Assembly: GCA_947459055.1 (NCBI GenBank) | Contig: CANHCG010000074.1 | Coordinates: 1 to 7,533, forward strand | From: Cytophagaceae bacterium | GTDB taxonomy: Bacteria; Bacteroidota; Bacteroidia; Cytophagales; Spirosomataceae | Direction: 5' to 3' | DNA: 7,533 nt | In this document: one piece after another, positions 1-7,056 of the stretch | Numbering within the stretch: the stretch's first letter is position 1 | Layout of the letters: every line of letters begins with the position of its first letter | Notes under the pieces: generated by a model | What the model was told of the DNA's origin: nothing | The model's input: the letters and a program-made list of their open reading frames with translations, nothing else | The model's database searches: none | Position numbers and translations under genes: made by a program

Positions 1-753
1 AAAGCCCGGTTTTAAATAGGTTAATTTCTTCAGGTCGGGCAGCGCGGCCTTCGGATCCCATTGAGCCTTCAGGTTTCTTTTACCTGCCAAGCCCGAATAA
101 AAAGTACCTGTCAGTGTTTTTCCTTGGATGCGGGCTCGCACTTGCATCAGGTAACTCCCGTCGAAATTGCTCAAAAACAAACTGTCTCCACTGATGTTTC
201 CTTGCAAATAACGGTAATCGCCACTGGTCTTCAAAAATGTCCCAGTGACCTGATTTCCTTTTTGGGTAAAAATTCCAACGCCTGGGCTGTGATTGGTTTC
301 ATCGCTCCAAAAATCCGCCATCCATTTTCCTTGCACGCTGACCTTAGCGGGTAGTAGTTTTGTATATCGTAAATTGGAACCGGCGCGGGCTTGAAAAGGC
401 ATGCGATAGGCCGGAATGCCATTTCTTTTTCTAACTAAATAGCCGGTTAATTGATTCCCTTTGCTCAGTTTTCCAATCAATTCCGATTCATAAAGGTCAA
501 ATGGAATCACCAAAGAATCTCCTCGAAAATAAGACTCGTCCAAAGAAAAACGTTCTTCCCCATTGCGTAATTGAATCTTAAATCGATTAGCGGATTTCCC
601 CGGTTTTACCTCAAAATTCATCGGGAGTGCCCCGCCGATGTGCATGATTTCACCACGCCAAATGCCCTGCGCGGGTCGATCGATTGATTGTGCCTGCAAG
701 GAAAAGGCACCGAAGAGAAGAAATGAAATGAAAGCTAACTTCGACATAGTCAT
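1..753 (-). CDS. Secreted TlpA/thioredoxin-like family protein, N-terminal part (runs off left edge)
   Basis: An uninterrupted minus-strand frame of 251 codons runs from an ATG at 753 to the window edge with no stop. It begins with a signal peptide: MTMSKLAFIS, a hydrophobic stretch to about residue 19, and a likely cleavage after LQAQ (about residue 22). No lipobox cysteine is seen. The mature part looks beta-rich and seems to contain two related segments, one starting at GIWRGEI (30-36) and one at GKWMADF (142-148). The second continues through QKGNQVTGTF and SGDYRYLQG to FDGSY. The visible end, ALPDLKKLTYLKPG (237-250), resembles the linker that in Bacteroidota TlpA disulfide reductase proteins leads into the thioredoxin fold. 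The CxxC site would lie beyond the edge, so redox activity is inferred from family resemblance. A second ATG at 747 is an equally possible start. The gene is divergent from rsmH and is probably not part of the dcw operon. Confidence 0.8.
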   Translation of the reverse strand, partial: MTMSKLAFISFLLFGAFSLQAQSIDRPAQGIWRGEIMHIGGALPMNFEVKPGKSANRFKIQLRNGEERFSLDESYFRGDSLVIPFDLYESELIGKLSKGNQLTGYLVRKRNGIPAYRMPFQARAGSNLRYTKLLPAKVSVQGKWMADFWSDETNHSPGVGIFTQKGNQVTGTFLKTSGDYRYLQGNISGDSLFLSNFDGSYLMQVRARIQGKTLTGTFYSGLAGKRNLKAQWDPKAALPDLKKLTYLKPGF

Positions 754-756
754 AAT

Positions 757-769
757 TTTACCCCGTAAA
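757..769. repeat. Short inverted repeat in the leader of the minus-strand gene
   Basis: TTTAC-CCC-GTAAA is a perfect 5-bp inverted repeat around a 3-base centre. It lies between the candidate -7 box (766-773, which it partly overlaps) and the ATG at 753 of the leftward gene. The position would suit an operator, but so short a match could be chance. Confidence 0.3.
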
Positions 770-794
770 GATACACATTCCAATTTGTCACAAA
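766..794 (-). promoter_or_regulatory. Candidate Bacteroidota-type promoter for the leftward secreted protein gene
   Basis: Read on the minus strand, TTTG (794-791) is followed after 17 nt by TATCTTTA (773-766). This matches the Bacteroidota housekeeping consensus TTG / TAnnTTTG in all but the last base of the -7 element. Transcription would begin only a few bases before the ATG at 753, giving a very short leader. The call is motif-based only. Confidence 0.45.
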
Positions 795-819
795 AAATTC
801 CTTGTTGATGCAAAAAATT
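791..819. repeat. Two exact 9-bp direct repeats, 20 bp apart, in the divergent promoter region
   Basis: CAAAAAATT occurs at 791-799 and again at 811-819, so the copies start exactly 20 bp apart, close to two helical turns. The first copy contains the candidate -33 element of the leftward promoter. The second touches the area where a -33 element for rsmH would lie. The repeat could be a paired regulator site or simple A-tract curvature; nothing in the sequence decides. Confidence 0.4.
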
Positions 820-851
820 AGTGCACGGCCGAGTGATTATTTGTAATTTTG
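818..851 (+). promoter_or_regulatory. Candidate promoter of the rsmH-ftsL-ftsI-murE unit, abutting the start codon
   Basis: TAATTTTG at 844-851 is a perfect match to the Bacteroidota -7 consensus TAnnTTTG. It ends only 5 nt before the rsmH ATG at 857. Upstream, the only -33-like sequence at suitable distance is a weak TTA at 818-820. If used, transcription would begin at or next to the A of the ATG, giving a leaderless message. No purine-rich ribosome binding site precedes this ATG, which fits. The call is motif-based only. Confidence 0.4.
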
Positions 852-856
852 AATCT

Positions 857-1771
857 ATGTCTGAATCCACGTACCATACCTCCGTTTTATTGCACGAATG
901 CATGGAAGGCTTAGCAATAAATCCAAATGGAGTTTACGTCGATGTGACCTTTGGTGGAGGAGGACATTCCAAAGAAATTCTGAAACAATTGGGTCCAGAA
1001 GGCCGCTTATTTGCCTTTGATCAAGATCCGGATGCATGGAAAGAAGCGGAGAAAATTGAGGATGATCGTTTGACGCTCATCACGGCTAACTTCAGGTATT
1101 TAGAAAAATATTTACGTTTGCATGGTATCAAGCAAGTCGATGGGATATTAGCGGATTTTGGCGTTTCGTCGTATCAATTAGACGCTGCTTCCCGCGGTTT
1201 TTCTACTCGCTTTGATGGTCCCCTCGACATGCGTATGGGACCCTCCGCTGCGATGGATGCGAAGGAAGTATTGAATAGCTATTCAGCGGAGGCCTTGCAG
1301 AGAATTTTTGGGATGTATGGCGAGGTGAAAAATGCAAGAACCTTAGCCTTGGCGATTGTACAAGCGCGTACCCAAAAAGCCTTGGAAACGACCGCGGAAT
1401 TTAAGGAAATTCTTTTTAAATTAGCTCCAAGGTCGCGTGAATTCAAGTATTTTGCGCAGGTGTTTCAGGCGATCCGAATTGAGGTTAATCAGGAAATTGC
1501 GGTGATTGAGGAGTTTTTGGAACAAGTTCCTAAGGTACTAAAAACGAATGGCCGATTAGTCGTTATTTCGTTTCATTCCTTGGAGGACCGACCCGTGAAA
1601 AACTTTATTCGATCCGGTAATTGTGAAGGAAAAGAAGACAAAGATATGTTTGGGGTAGTTCATAAACCGATGGATGCCTTTACCCGAAAACCGATTGTTG
1701 CCTCTGAAGAAGAATTAAAATTAAATCCTAGATCTAGAAGTGCGAAGCTACGCATCGCGATTAAAAAGTAA
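857..1771 (+). CDS. rsmH: 16S rRNA (cytosine-1402-N4)-methyltransferase RsmH (MraW)
   Basis: RsmH uses S-adenosylmethionine to methylate N4 of C1402 in 16S rRNA, at the ribosomal P site. The 304-residue protein is normal family length. It opens with the family signature YHTSVLLHE (6-14), followed by the SAM-binding loop DVTFGGGGHS (29-38) and the conserved blocks DFGVSSYQLD (100-109) and GFSTRFDGPLDMRM (114-127). Next come FQAIRIEVNQE (203-213), ISFHSLEDRPVKNF (237-250) and the C-terminal NPRSRSAKLR (290-299). I chose the ATG at 857 over an in-frame GTG at 821. The GTG would add 12 residues with no counterpart in the family, and the TAnnTTTG-like box would then lie inside the gene. As usual in dcw clusters it leads the operon, but no mraZ lies upstream: the neighbour is a divergent, unrelated gene. 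The stop is 2 nt from the next ATG. Confidence 0.97.
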   Translation: MSESTYHTSVLLHECMEGLAINPNGVYVDVTFGGGGHSKEILKQLGPEGRLFAFDQDPDAWKEAEKIEDDRLTLITANFRYLEKYLRLHGIKQVDGILADFGVSSYQLDAASRGFSTRFDGPLDMRMGPSAAMDAKEVLNSYSAEALQRIFGMYGEVKNARTLALAIVQARTQKALETTAEFKEILFKLAPRSREFKYFAQVFQAIRIEVNQEIAVIEEFLEQVPKVLKTNGRLVVISFHSLEDRPVKNFIRSGNCEGKEDKDMFGVVHKPMDAFTRKPIVASEEELKLNPRSRSAKLRIAIKK

Positions 1772-1773
1772 AT

Positions 1774-2160
1774 ATGGCCAAAACAGTTCCCAATTCCGAG
1801 CCTATTGAAAAGCCTAATTCTGTTCCCAAAGAGGGATTGATGGATATGCTGTTCAACATCGACCATTTGACGGGCGGCGAGTTGCCTATTGAATGGATTA
1901 AACGCATCTTATTTATAGCGGTTTTGATTTTGATTTATATTTATTATTCGATGCTGGCCGACGGGAAAATTCACCAAATCGCCAAAACAAAAGCAGAATT
2001 AGAAGAAATTCGGGCCGATTATACGACTCAAAAAGCCGAGTTTATGAAAGTGGGAAAACAAAGTTATTTGGCAGAAGCGATGAAAAAATATCGCTTGGAA
2101 GTGAGTTTGACACCGCCCACAAAAGTTGTATTGGAACAAAATAAGGAAGAGGAAAATTAG
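1774..2160 (+). CDS. ftsL: FtsL-like cell division protein (Bacteroidota type)
   Basis: This 128-residue protein has a soluble N-terminal region of about 40 residues, a single membrane segment (about 44-61, ILFIAVLILIYIYYSML) preceded by WIKR, and a short extracytoplasmic part. That part is charged and helix-prone (HQIAKTKAELEEIRADYTTQKAE, given here by its ends H67 to E89) and is a likely coiled coil. The topology is that of FtsL, a bitopic divisome protein that pairs with FtsB/DivIC and helps activate the FtsW-FtsI septal synthase. Sequence similarity to proteobacterial FtsL is not visible. The call rests on the topology, the invariant position between rsmH and ftsI, and resemblance to the FtsL-like family annotated in Bacteroidota. 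The C-terminal block, with SLTPPTKVVL (111-120), is also typical of that family. It starts 2 nt after rsmH and ends 4 nt before ftsI, so translation is probably coupled. Confidence 0.8.
   Translation: MAKTVPNSEPIEKPNSVPKEGLMDMLFNIDHLTGGELPIEWIKRILFIAVLILIYIYYSMLADGKIHQIAKTKAELEEIRADYTTQKAEFMKVGKQSYLAEAMKKYRLEVSLTPPTKVVLEQNKEEEN
2143..2156 (+). promoter_or_regulatory. Purine-rich possible ribosome binding site for ftsI
   Basis: The purine run AAGGAAGAGGAAAA sits at the end of the ftsL-like gene. It is the most Shine-Dalgarno-like sequence seen before any start in this window. Its AGAGG (2148-2152) lies 12 nt before the ATG at 2165, somewhat further than ideal. It supports that ATG over an in-frame TTG at 2126, which lies upstream of the run. 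Because it also encodes the Glu/Asn-rich tail of the preceding protein, its role is uncertain. Confidence 0.35.
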
Positions 2161-2164
2161 TCGC

Positions 2165-4303
2165 ATGGCCACGTCAACCCGTCAAAATATTCGAGCAATC
2201 ATCACATTTCGATTTAATGTGTTTTTTGTCATTATGCTTTTGTTCTTTATCCTCTTGGTTTATAACCTCTACAAGGTCGTATTTATTCAAGGGCCCACCT
2301 TACGTGCGGAAGCGGAATCCACCTATATTAAAGAACGCAGTGTCGATGCCACCCGTGGAAATATTTATTCGGATGATGGAAGCTTGTTAGCCACGTCCCT
2401 CCCAAAATATCGCCTGGGTCTGGACCCTTCGGTGTTTAACCGAAATGCAACGACCGAAAAATTATTCAAAACGCATATTCATGCGCTTTGCGACCAGTTA
2501 TCCGCTTTTTTCAAAGATCGCACCTCGGATGAATATTATGCCAAAATTTTGTCGGCCAAAAACTCTGGTCGGACCTATCTCCTGCTGAACAATCGCCTGC
2601 TCGATTACCAAGAACGCAAGGCCGTACTAAATTTTCCGTTGTTTAAGGAGGAAAAACGTAACCCAACGAAAACTGGAATTGTATTCGATAAAGTCAATGT
2701 TCGCTATGCGCCTTTTGGACAAATGGCATATCGGACGATCGGGTATTTGAAAGATAAGATTGGAGTCGGGCTGGAAGGTTCTTTTGATAAGGAATTGCGC
2801 GGAACACCGGGTAAAGGCATGTTTGAAAAAATGGATAAAAATACTTGGCGGCCAATCGAAGGAGGACAAGAATTAATTCCGACACCTGGATATGATTTAC
2901 AAACGACGATAGACGTGGATATTCAGGATATTGTGGAATTAGCCTTAATGAAAGCTTTGGCAGAATTTAAGGGGAATTATGCCACGGCGATTGTAGTAGA
3001 GACTACTACCGGTGAGATTAAGGCGATTTCTAATTTAACTAAAAACCCAAAGTCACCGACCGGCTATTCCGAGTATGCGAATCATGCCATCGAAGTTTCC
3101 GAAAATGACCCAGGTTCTGTCTATAAATTGCCTTCCATGATGGCCATCTTAGAAGAGGCCAATTTGCCTTTAACGGATTTGGTGACCACGGGAGGAAAAT
3201 ACACGGTCTTCAATCGAACCATGTCGGACTCCCATGATTATGGCACGATTACGGTACAAGGGGTAATCGAGCATTCTTCGAATATCGGCACGATTAAATT
3301 AATGCAACGGGTTTTCTCCTCTAAGCAGGCCAAATTTTACGATTATTTGAAAAAATTCCATTTAATAGAACCGCTTGATTTTCAAATCAAACCACGTTAT
3401 GCCCGACCTAAATTCCCTTTGCCACCTAAATGGGATGCTTTGCAATATATGTGGTCTTCGGTGGGTTATTCGTCGAATACCTCGCCTTTGCATATTTTAA
3501 GTTTTTACAATGCCATTGCAAACAATGGCTATTGGATTCAGCCAATCATTGTTAAAAAAGCAACGATTGCGAATCAGGTCGTGATGGATTATACAGAATC
3601 CCAAAAAAGGGACGAAAAACCGCTCTGCTCGCCGGAGACATTGAAGAAAATCAAAATCATGCTAGAAGGTGTGGTGGAACGGGGAACGGGGAATAACTTA
3701 AAAGGAACGCCTTATGGCATTGCTGGAAAAACAGGTACGGCCCAACGCCGTGTCAATGGCCAATACATTAAAGGAACCTATTATACCTCCTTCATCGGCT
3801 ATTTTCCAGTGGCCAAACCTAAGTATACCATGCTCGTAGCCATGGATAAACCTGAAGGAAATTCGGAAGGTACCTATGCGCGTCAAGTGACGGCCCCGGT
3901 TTTTAAAGAAATTGCCGATCATATCTATTCTCGTGATATGAAATTACAGCGTAAATTATCCGGTTATTTACCGGATTCCCTTAATAATGCCCAATTAACC
4001 CATACGATTCATCCGATGGACCATGAGATTTTATACTCGAATTTTCATTTGCCTAAAGTAGAAGAAGATGGACGTTGGGTTCAATTCGGTATGGACAAAA
4101 AAGTCGTTCAAAATACTCCGATTTCCTTTCCGCCAAAAACAGTGCCAAATGTGGTCGGGATGAATCTACGTGATGCCCTTTTTGCTTTGGAAAATCGAGG
4201 TCTTCGCGTTCGAGCGGATGGTTTTGGGGCGGTCGTGTCTCAATCAATTCCAGCGGGTTCGCCAGTGAAGAAAAATCTCTTGTTACAAATCCAGTTGAAA
4301 TAA
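2165..4303 (+). CDS. ftsI: Septal peptidoglycan transpeptidase FtsI (class B PBP) with C-terminal PASTA domain
   Basis: FtsI is the penicillin-binding protein that cross-links peptidoglycan at the division septum, partnered by the glycosyltransferase FtsW. The 712-residue protein has a short cytoplasmic N-terminus, one membrane anchor (about 16-40) and the PBP dimerisation domain, with the ATRGNIYSDDGSLLATS motif at 62-78. The transpeptidase domain follows with all three catalytic motifs: SVYK (S318 nucleophile, K321), SSN (371-373) and KTGT (522-525). A PASTA domain ends the protein (about 656-712, PPKTVPNVVGMNLRDAL onward). This explains much of the excess over the 588 residues of E. coli FtsI and gives a SpoVD/PBP2x-like layout common in Bacteroidota. 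The ATG at 2165 yields a conventional N-terminus. An in-frame TTG at 2126 would add 13 residues and overlap the upstream gene by 35 nt, so I rejected it. The stop lies 1 nt before murE. Confidence 0.96.
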   Translation: MATSTRQNIRAIITFRFNVFFVIMLLFFILLVYNLYKVVFIQGPTLRAEAESTYIKERSVDATRGNIYSDDGSLLATSLPKYRLGLDPSVFNRNATTEKLFKTHIHALCDQLSAFFKDRTSDEYYAKILSAKNSGRTYLLLNNRLLDYQERKAVLNFPLFKEEKRNPTKTGIVFDKVNVRYAPFGQMAYRTIGYLKDKIGVGLEGSFDKELRGTPGKGMFEKMDKNTWRPIEGGQELIPTPGYDLQTTIDVDIQDIVELALMKALAEFKGNYATAIVVETTTGEIKAISNLTKNPKSPTGYSEYANHAIEVSENDPGSVYKLPSMMAILEEANLPLTDLVTTGGKYTVFNRTMSDSHDYGTITVQGVIEHSSNIGTIKLMQRVFSSKQAKFYDYLKKFHLIEPLDFQIKPRYARPKFPLPPKWDALQYMWSSVGYSSNTSPLHILSFYNAIANNGYWIQPIIVKKATIANQVVMDYTESQKRDEKPLCSPETLKKIKIMLEGVVERGTGNNLKGTPYGIAGKTGTAQRRVNGQYIKGTYYTSFIGYFPVAKPKYTMLVAMDKPEGNSEGTYARQVTAPVFKEIADHIYSRDMKLQRKLSGYLPDSLNNAQLTHTIHPMDHEILYSNFHLPKVEEDGRWVQFGMDKKVVQNTPISFPPKTVPNVVGMNLRDALFALENRGLRVRADGFGAVVSQSIPAGSPVKKNLLLQIQLK

Positions 4304-4304
4304 C

Positions 4305-5759
4305 ATGAACGCCTTATCGCACTTATTTCAGGGGATTTCAACATTGAGCCAAACGGGGCCTGATCAAGAAATAACCCAACTGTGTTTTGATTCCCGAAAA
4401 GCCCAAGCAGGTTCCCTGTTTTTTGCAATTCCGGGCACACAAGTGGATGGACATCAATTTCTCGATCAAGTACATGCGCAAGGTTGTACGGCCTGGGTGG
4501 TCCAACAAATACCCGCCAACATCCCCGAGAATGTCACCTGTATCCAAGTTGCCGATTCAAATGAGGCTTTAGCCGATATTTCGTGCGTGTTTTATGGGCA
4601 TCCGTCGAAGTCTATGCAATTAATTGGCATTACAGGCACGAACGGGAAAACGACTAGCGTGACCTTATTGTTCGAATTATTTAAATCCCTCGGGCATCGC
4701 TGTGGCTTGATTTCCACGGTTGTGAATAAAATCCAAGATCGAATTATTCCCGCCACGCATACCACCCCAGATGCGATGCATTTGAACGCCTTATTGGCCG
4801 AAATGCTAGTCGATGGCTGCACGCACGTCTTCATGGAAGTCAGTTCTCACGCGGTAGTCCAAAAACGTATTCATGGCCTTCATTTTAAAGGAGCTATTTT
4901 TTCCAATATCACCAGGGATCATTTGGACTTTCACGAGACCTTTGACGAATATATAAAGGCCAAAAAGGGATTTTTTGATGCGCTTCAAGCGGGTTCATTT
5001 GCCTTGACTAATGTGGACGATAAACGCGGTAATGTCATGTTGCAAAATACCCAAGCTAAAAAATACAGCTACGGTTTATTAAATGCCGCGGATTTTAAGG
5101 CCAAAATTATCAGCAATGGGATTGGCGGATTGCAATTGGACATCGAAGGAAAAGCCATGCATGCCCAATTGATTGGCACTTTTAATGCCTATAATTTGTT
5201 AGCGATCTATGCGACAGCCATGCTGTTAGGCGAGGACCAGGAAGAGGTATTGATTCAAATGTCAGCACTCAAAACAGCACCGGGACGATTTGACCAATTG
5301 GCCGGTCCCAACGGCAAAATGGGAATTGTCGATTATGCTCATACGCCAGATGCCTTGGAAAATGTGTTAAAAACGATTCAAGCGATTCGTTCTAAAAATC
5401 AGCGAATCATAACGGTGGTCGGTTGTGGCGGTAATCGCGATACTGGAAAACGCCCGATCATGGCGGAATTAGCGGCTCGATACAGCGATGCGGTGGTCTT
5501 GACCTCAGATAATCCCAGGTTCGAAGATCCAGAAGAAATTTTAAACCAAATGGAAGCTGGTATCCCAGCAGATTCGAAGGCAAAAGTCCTGCGTATTTCA
5601 GATCGAAAAACAGCCATTTTTACTGCTATTCGGGAAAAAGCGGCGTTGGGCGATATTATTTTGGTGGCAGGCAAGGGTCATGAAACCTATCAAGATATTC
5701 AAGGAGTTAAATCGGATTTTGACGATAAAAAAGTGATTTCAGAAGCCTTCGAGGTCTAA
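4305..5759 (+). CDS. murE: UDP-MurNAc-L-Ala-D-Glu--2,6-diaminopimelate ligase MurE
   Basis: MurE is the cytoplasmic ATP-dependent ligase that adds the third stem-peptide residue to UDP-MurNAc-L-Ala-D-Glu. At 484 residues it is full length. The N-terminal UDP-binding domain includes CFDSRKAQAGSLFFAIPG (27-44). The central ATPase domain has the P-loop GITGTNGKTT (108-117), the TTPD block (153-156), MEVSSHA (177-183) and NITRDHLDFH (201-210). The family's carbamylated lysine is probably K220 in the YIKAK segment (216-220). The C-terminal domain has HTPDALENVL (346-355), VVGCGGNRDTGKRP (371-384), DNPRFEDP (402-409) and GKGHE (456-460). DNPR is the signature of enzymes selecting meso-diaminopimelate rather than lysine, so the wall is probably DAP type. 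The ATG at 4305 is 1 nt after the ftsI stop, with no clear ribosome binding site, suggesting translational coupling. Confidence 0.97.
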   Translation: MNALSHLFQGISTLSQTGPDQEITQLCFDSRKAQAGSLFFAIPGTQVDGHQFLDQVHAQGCTAWVVQQIPANIPENVTCIQVADSNEALADISCVFYGHPSKSMQLIGITGTNGKTTSVTLLFELFKSLGHRCGLISTVVNKIQDRIIPATHTTPDAMHLNALLAEMLVDGCTHVFMEVSSHAVVQKRIHGLHFKGAIFSNITRDHLDFHETFDEYIKAKKGFFDALQAGSFALTNVDDKRGNVMLQNTQAKKYSYGLLNAADFKAKIISNGIGGLQLDIEGKAMHAQLIGTFNAYNLLAIYATAMLLGEDQEEVLIQMSALKTAPGRFDQLAGPNGKMGIVDYAHTPDALENVLKTIQAIRSKNQRIITVVGCGGNRDTGKRPIMAELAARYSDAVVLTSDNPRFEDPEEILNQMEAGIPADSKAKVLRISDRKTAIFTAIREKAALGDIILVAGKGHETYQDIQGVKSDFDDKKVISEAFEV

Positions 5760-5760
5760 T

Positions 5761-5791
5761 TTGTACATGCCCATAAATTTTTGCAAATTTG
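5761..5791 (+). promoter_or_regulatory. Possible promoter in the murE-mraY gap
   Basis: The 71-bp gap between murE and mraY is the only sizeable break in the plus-strand genes. TTG at 5761-5763 is followed after 20 nt by CAAATTTG (5784-5791), one mismatch from the TAnnTTTG consensus. A second, poorer box, TCAATTTG, lies at 5797-5804. Transcription from the first would begin near 5798 and give mraY-aroA a leader of about 30 nt. An AAGG (5823-5826) close to the mraY ATG is the only Shine-Dalgarno hint. No stable G/C-rich hairpin with a T tract is present, so readthrough from murE remains likely. Confidence 0.3.
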
Positions 5792-5830
5792 TGCTTTCAA
5801 TTTGTTAACCTGACATAAACCCAAGGCTCA

Positions 5831-7042
5831 ATGTTTTATTACCTCTTTGAATACTTAGATAAGCATTTAAATGTGCCAGGGGCGGGGGTTTTTCAATACA
5901 TCACATTTCGTGCATTTGCCGCAACAATAACATCTTTGGGTATTGCAGCGATTTGGGGTAAATCCGTGATTTACCGCTTGCAAAAATTACAAATCGGCGA
6001 AGAAATTCGGGATTTAGGTCTAGAAGGCCAAATGGCGAAAAAGGGCACTCCGACCATGGGAGGCTTTATTATTTTACTGTCTTTATTGATTCCTACCTTA
6101 TTATTTGCCAAAATCACGAACGTTTACATTGTACTTTTATTGACCTCAGCGGTTTGGTTGGGCGCAGTGGGATTTGCGGATGATTACATCAAAGTATTCA
6201 AGAAAAATAAAGAAGGTTTATCTGGAAAGTTTAAGATTGTTGGGCAAGTGGGTCTAGGTTTAATCGTCGGTCTTACGATGTATTTTAATCAGCATATTAA
6301 AGTCCGCATGTACGACAAAGTGACGATGCTGGCGGATGGGACACAGGTTCAGAGCTATACGGATACCAAATCGTTGTTGACCACCGTACCCTTTTTAAAG
6401 GATAATCAGTTTGATTACAACATGTTATTGCCCAGTTTCATTCCAGATCATTATGTTTGGATTGTCTATGTCTTGGTGGTAATTTTTATTATTACGGCGG
6501 TGTCAAATGGGGCGAATATTACAGATGGAATTGATGGATTGGCTGCGGGAACTTCGGTGATCATCGGATTGACATTGGCGGTATTGGCCTATGTGTCTGG
6601 AAATAAAGTGTTTTCACAATATTTGAATGTGATGTTTATCCCGAATTCGGGGGAATTAGCCATATTTTGTGCGGCCTTTGTAGGTGCTTGTATTGGGTTT
6701 TTATGGTATAATGCTTACCCGGCGCAGGTGTTTATGGGGGATACGGGAAGTTTGATGTTGGGTGGAGTGATTGCGACCTTGGCGATTGTGATTCGCAAGG
6801 AGATGTTGATTCCCGTGTTATGCGGTATTTTTTTGATAGAGAATATGTCGGTCATTATTCAAGTGGCCTATTTTAAATACACCAAACGAAAGTATGGCGA
6901 GGGTCGGCGCGTATTTCTCATGTCACCTTTGCATCACCATTTTCAAAAAAAGAATTATCATGAAGCCAAAATCGTGATTCGCTTTTTGATTGTGGGTATC
7001 ATTTTGGCTGTTATTTCATTAGTCACTTTAAAATTGCGTTAA
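5831..7042 (+). CDS. mraY: Phospho-MurNAc-pentapeptide transferase MraY
   Basis: MraY is the integral membrane enzyme that transfers phospho-MurNAc-pentapeptide from UDP to undecaprenyl phosphate, forming lipid I. The 403-residue protein is strongly hydrophobic with about ten membrane segments and carries every family signature. These are KKGTPTMGG (70-78), ADDYIK (116-121, paired aspartates D117/D118), [15 protein letters not shown] (226-240), FMGDTGSL (301-308, D304 matching the essential third aspartate) and SPLHHHF (365-371, the histidine motif). It is about 40 residues longer than the 360-residue E. coli enzyme. The extra length lies mainly between about 152 and 207, in a hydrophilic stretch ([15 protein letters not shown] onward) between the fourth and fifth membrane segments, expected outside the cytoplasmic membrane. 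I recall the same enlargement in other Bacteroidota MraY proteins. The ATG at 5831 gives a standard N-terminus ([10 protein letters not shown]). murE lies upstream and aroA follows 14 nt after the stop. Confidence 0.97.
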   Translation: MFYYLFEYLDKHLNVPGAGVFQYITFRAFAATITSLGIAAIWGKSVIYRLQKLQIGEEIRDLGLEGQMAKKGTPTMGGFIILLSLLIPTLLFAKITNVYIVLLLTSAVWLGAVGFADDYIKVFKKNKEGLSGKFKIVGQVGLGLIVGLTMYFNQHIKVRMYDKVTMLADGTQVQSYTDTKSLLTTVPFLKDNQFDYNMLLPSFIPDHYVWIVYVLVVIFIITAVSNGANITDGIDGLAAGTSVIIGLTLAVLAYVSGNKVFSQYLNVMFIPNSGELAIFCAAFVGACIGFLWYNAYPAQVFMGDTGSLMLGGVIATLAIVIRKEMLIPVLCGIFLIENMSVIIQVAYFKYTKRKYGEGRRVFLMSPLHHHFQKKNYHEAKIVIRFLIVGIILAVISLVTLKLR

Positions 7043-7056
7043 TCGCTGCATTCGTT

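Noticed and set aside
61..354. Plus-strand open frame of 97 codons
   Set aside because: It lies opposite the continuous minus-strand frame (753 to 1), which has a signal peptide and family-like sequence. The plus-strand translation resembles no protein family.
821..856. Upstream GTG start for rsmH adding 12 residues
   Set aside because: The added residues do not fit the RsmH N-terminus, and the start would lie before the perfect TAnnTTTG element. The ATG at 857 gives the expected beginning.
2126..2164. TTG start for ftsI overlapping the ftsL-like gene
   Set aside because: It would add 13 unneeded residues and overlap the upstream gene by 35 nt. The ATG at 2165 follows the stop by 4 nt and has a purine-rich run upstream.
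3110..3136. Aberrant FtsI nucleophile motif (NDPGSVYK instead of the common EPGSTFK)
   Set aside because: The essential serine and lysine keep the SxxK spacing, and the SxN and KTG motifs are intact. It is normal family variation, not loss of activity.
4387..4572. Plus-strand 61-codon frame inside murE, and similar small frames on both strands within the dcw genes
   Set aside because: They overlap genes with full family motifs in another frame and show no domain, start signal or conservation clue of their own.
5775..5790. AAATTT repeated around TTGC as a terminator hairpin after murE
   Set aside because: The arms are only six A/T pairs with no G/C and no dedicated T tract. Such a stem is too weak to support a terminator call.
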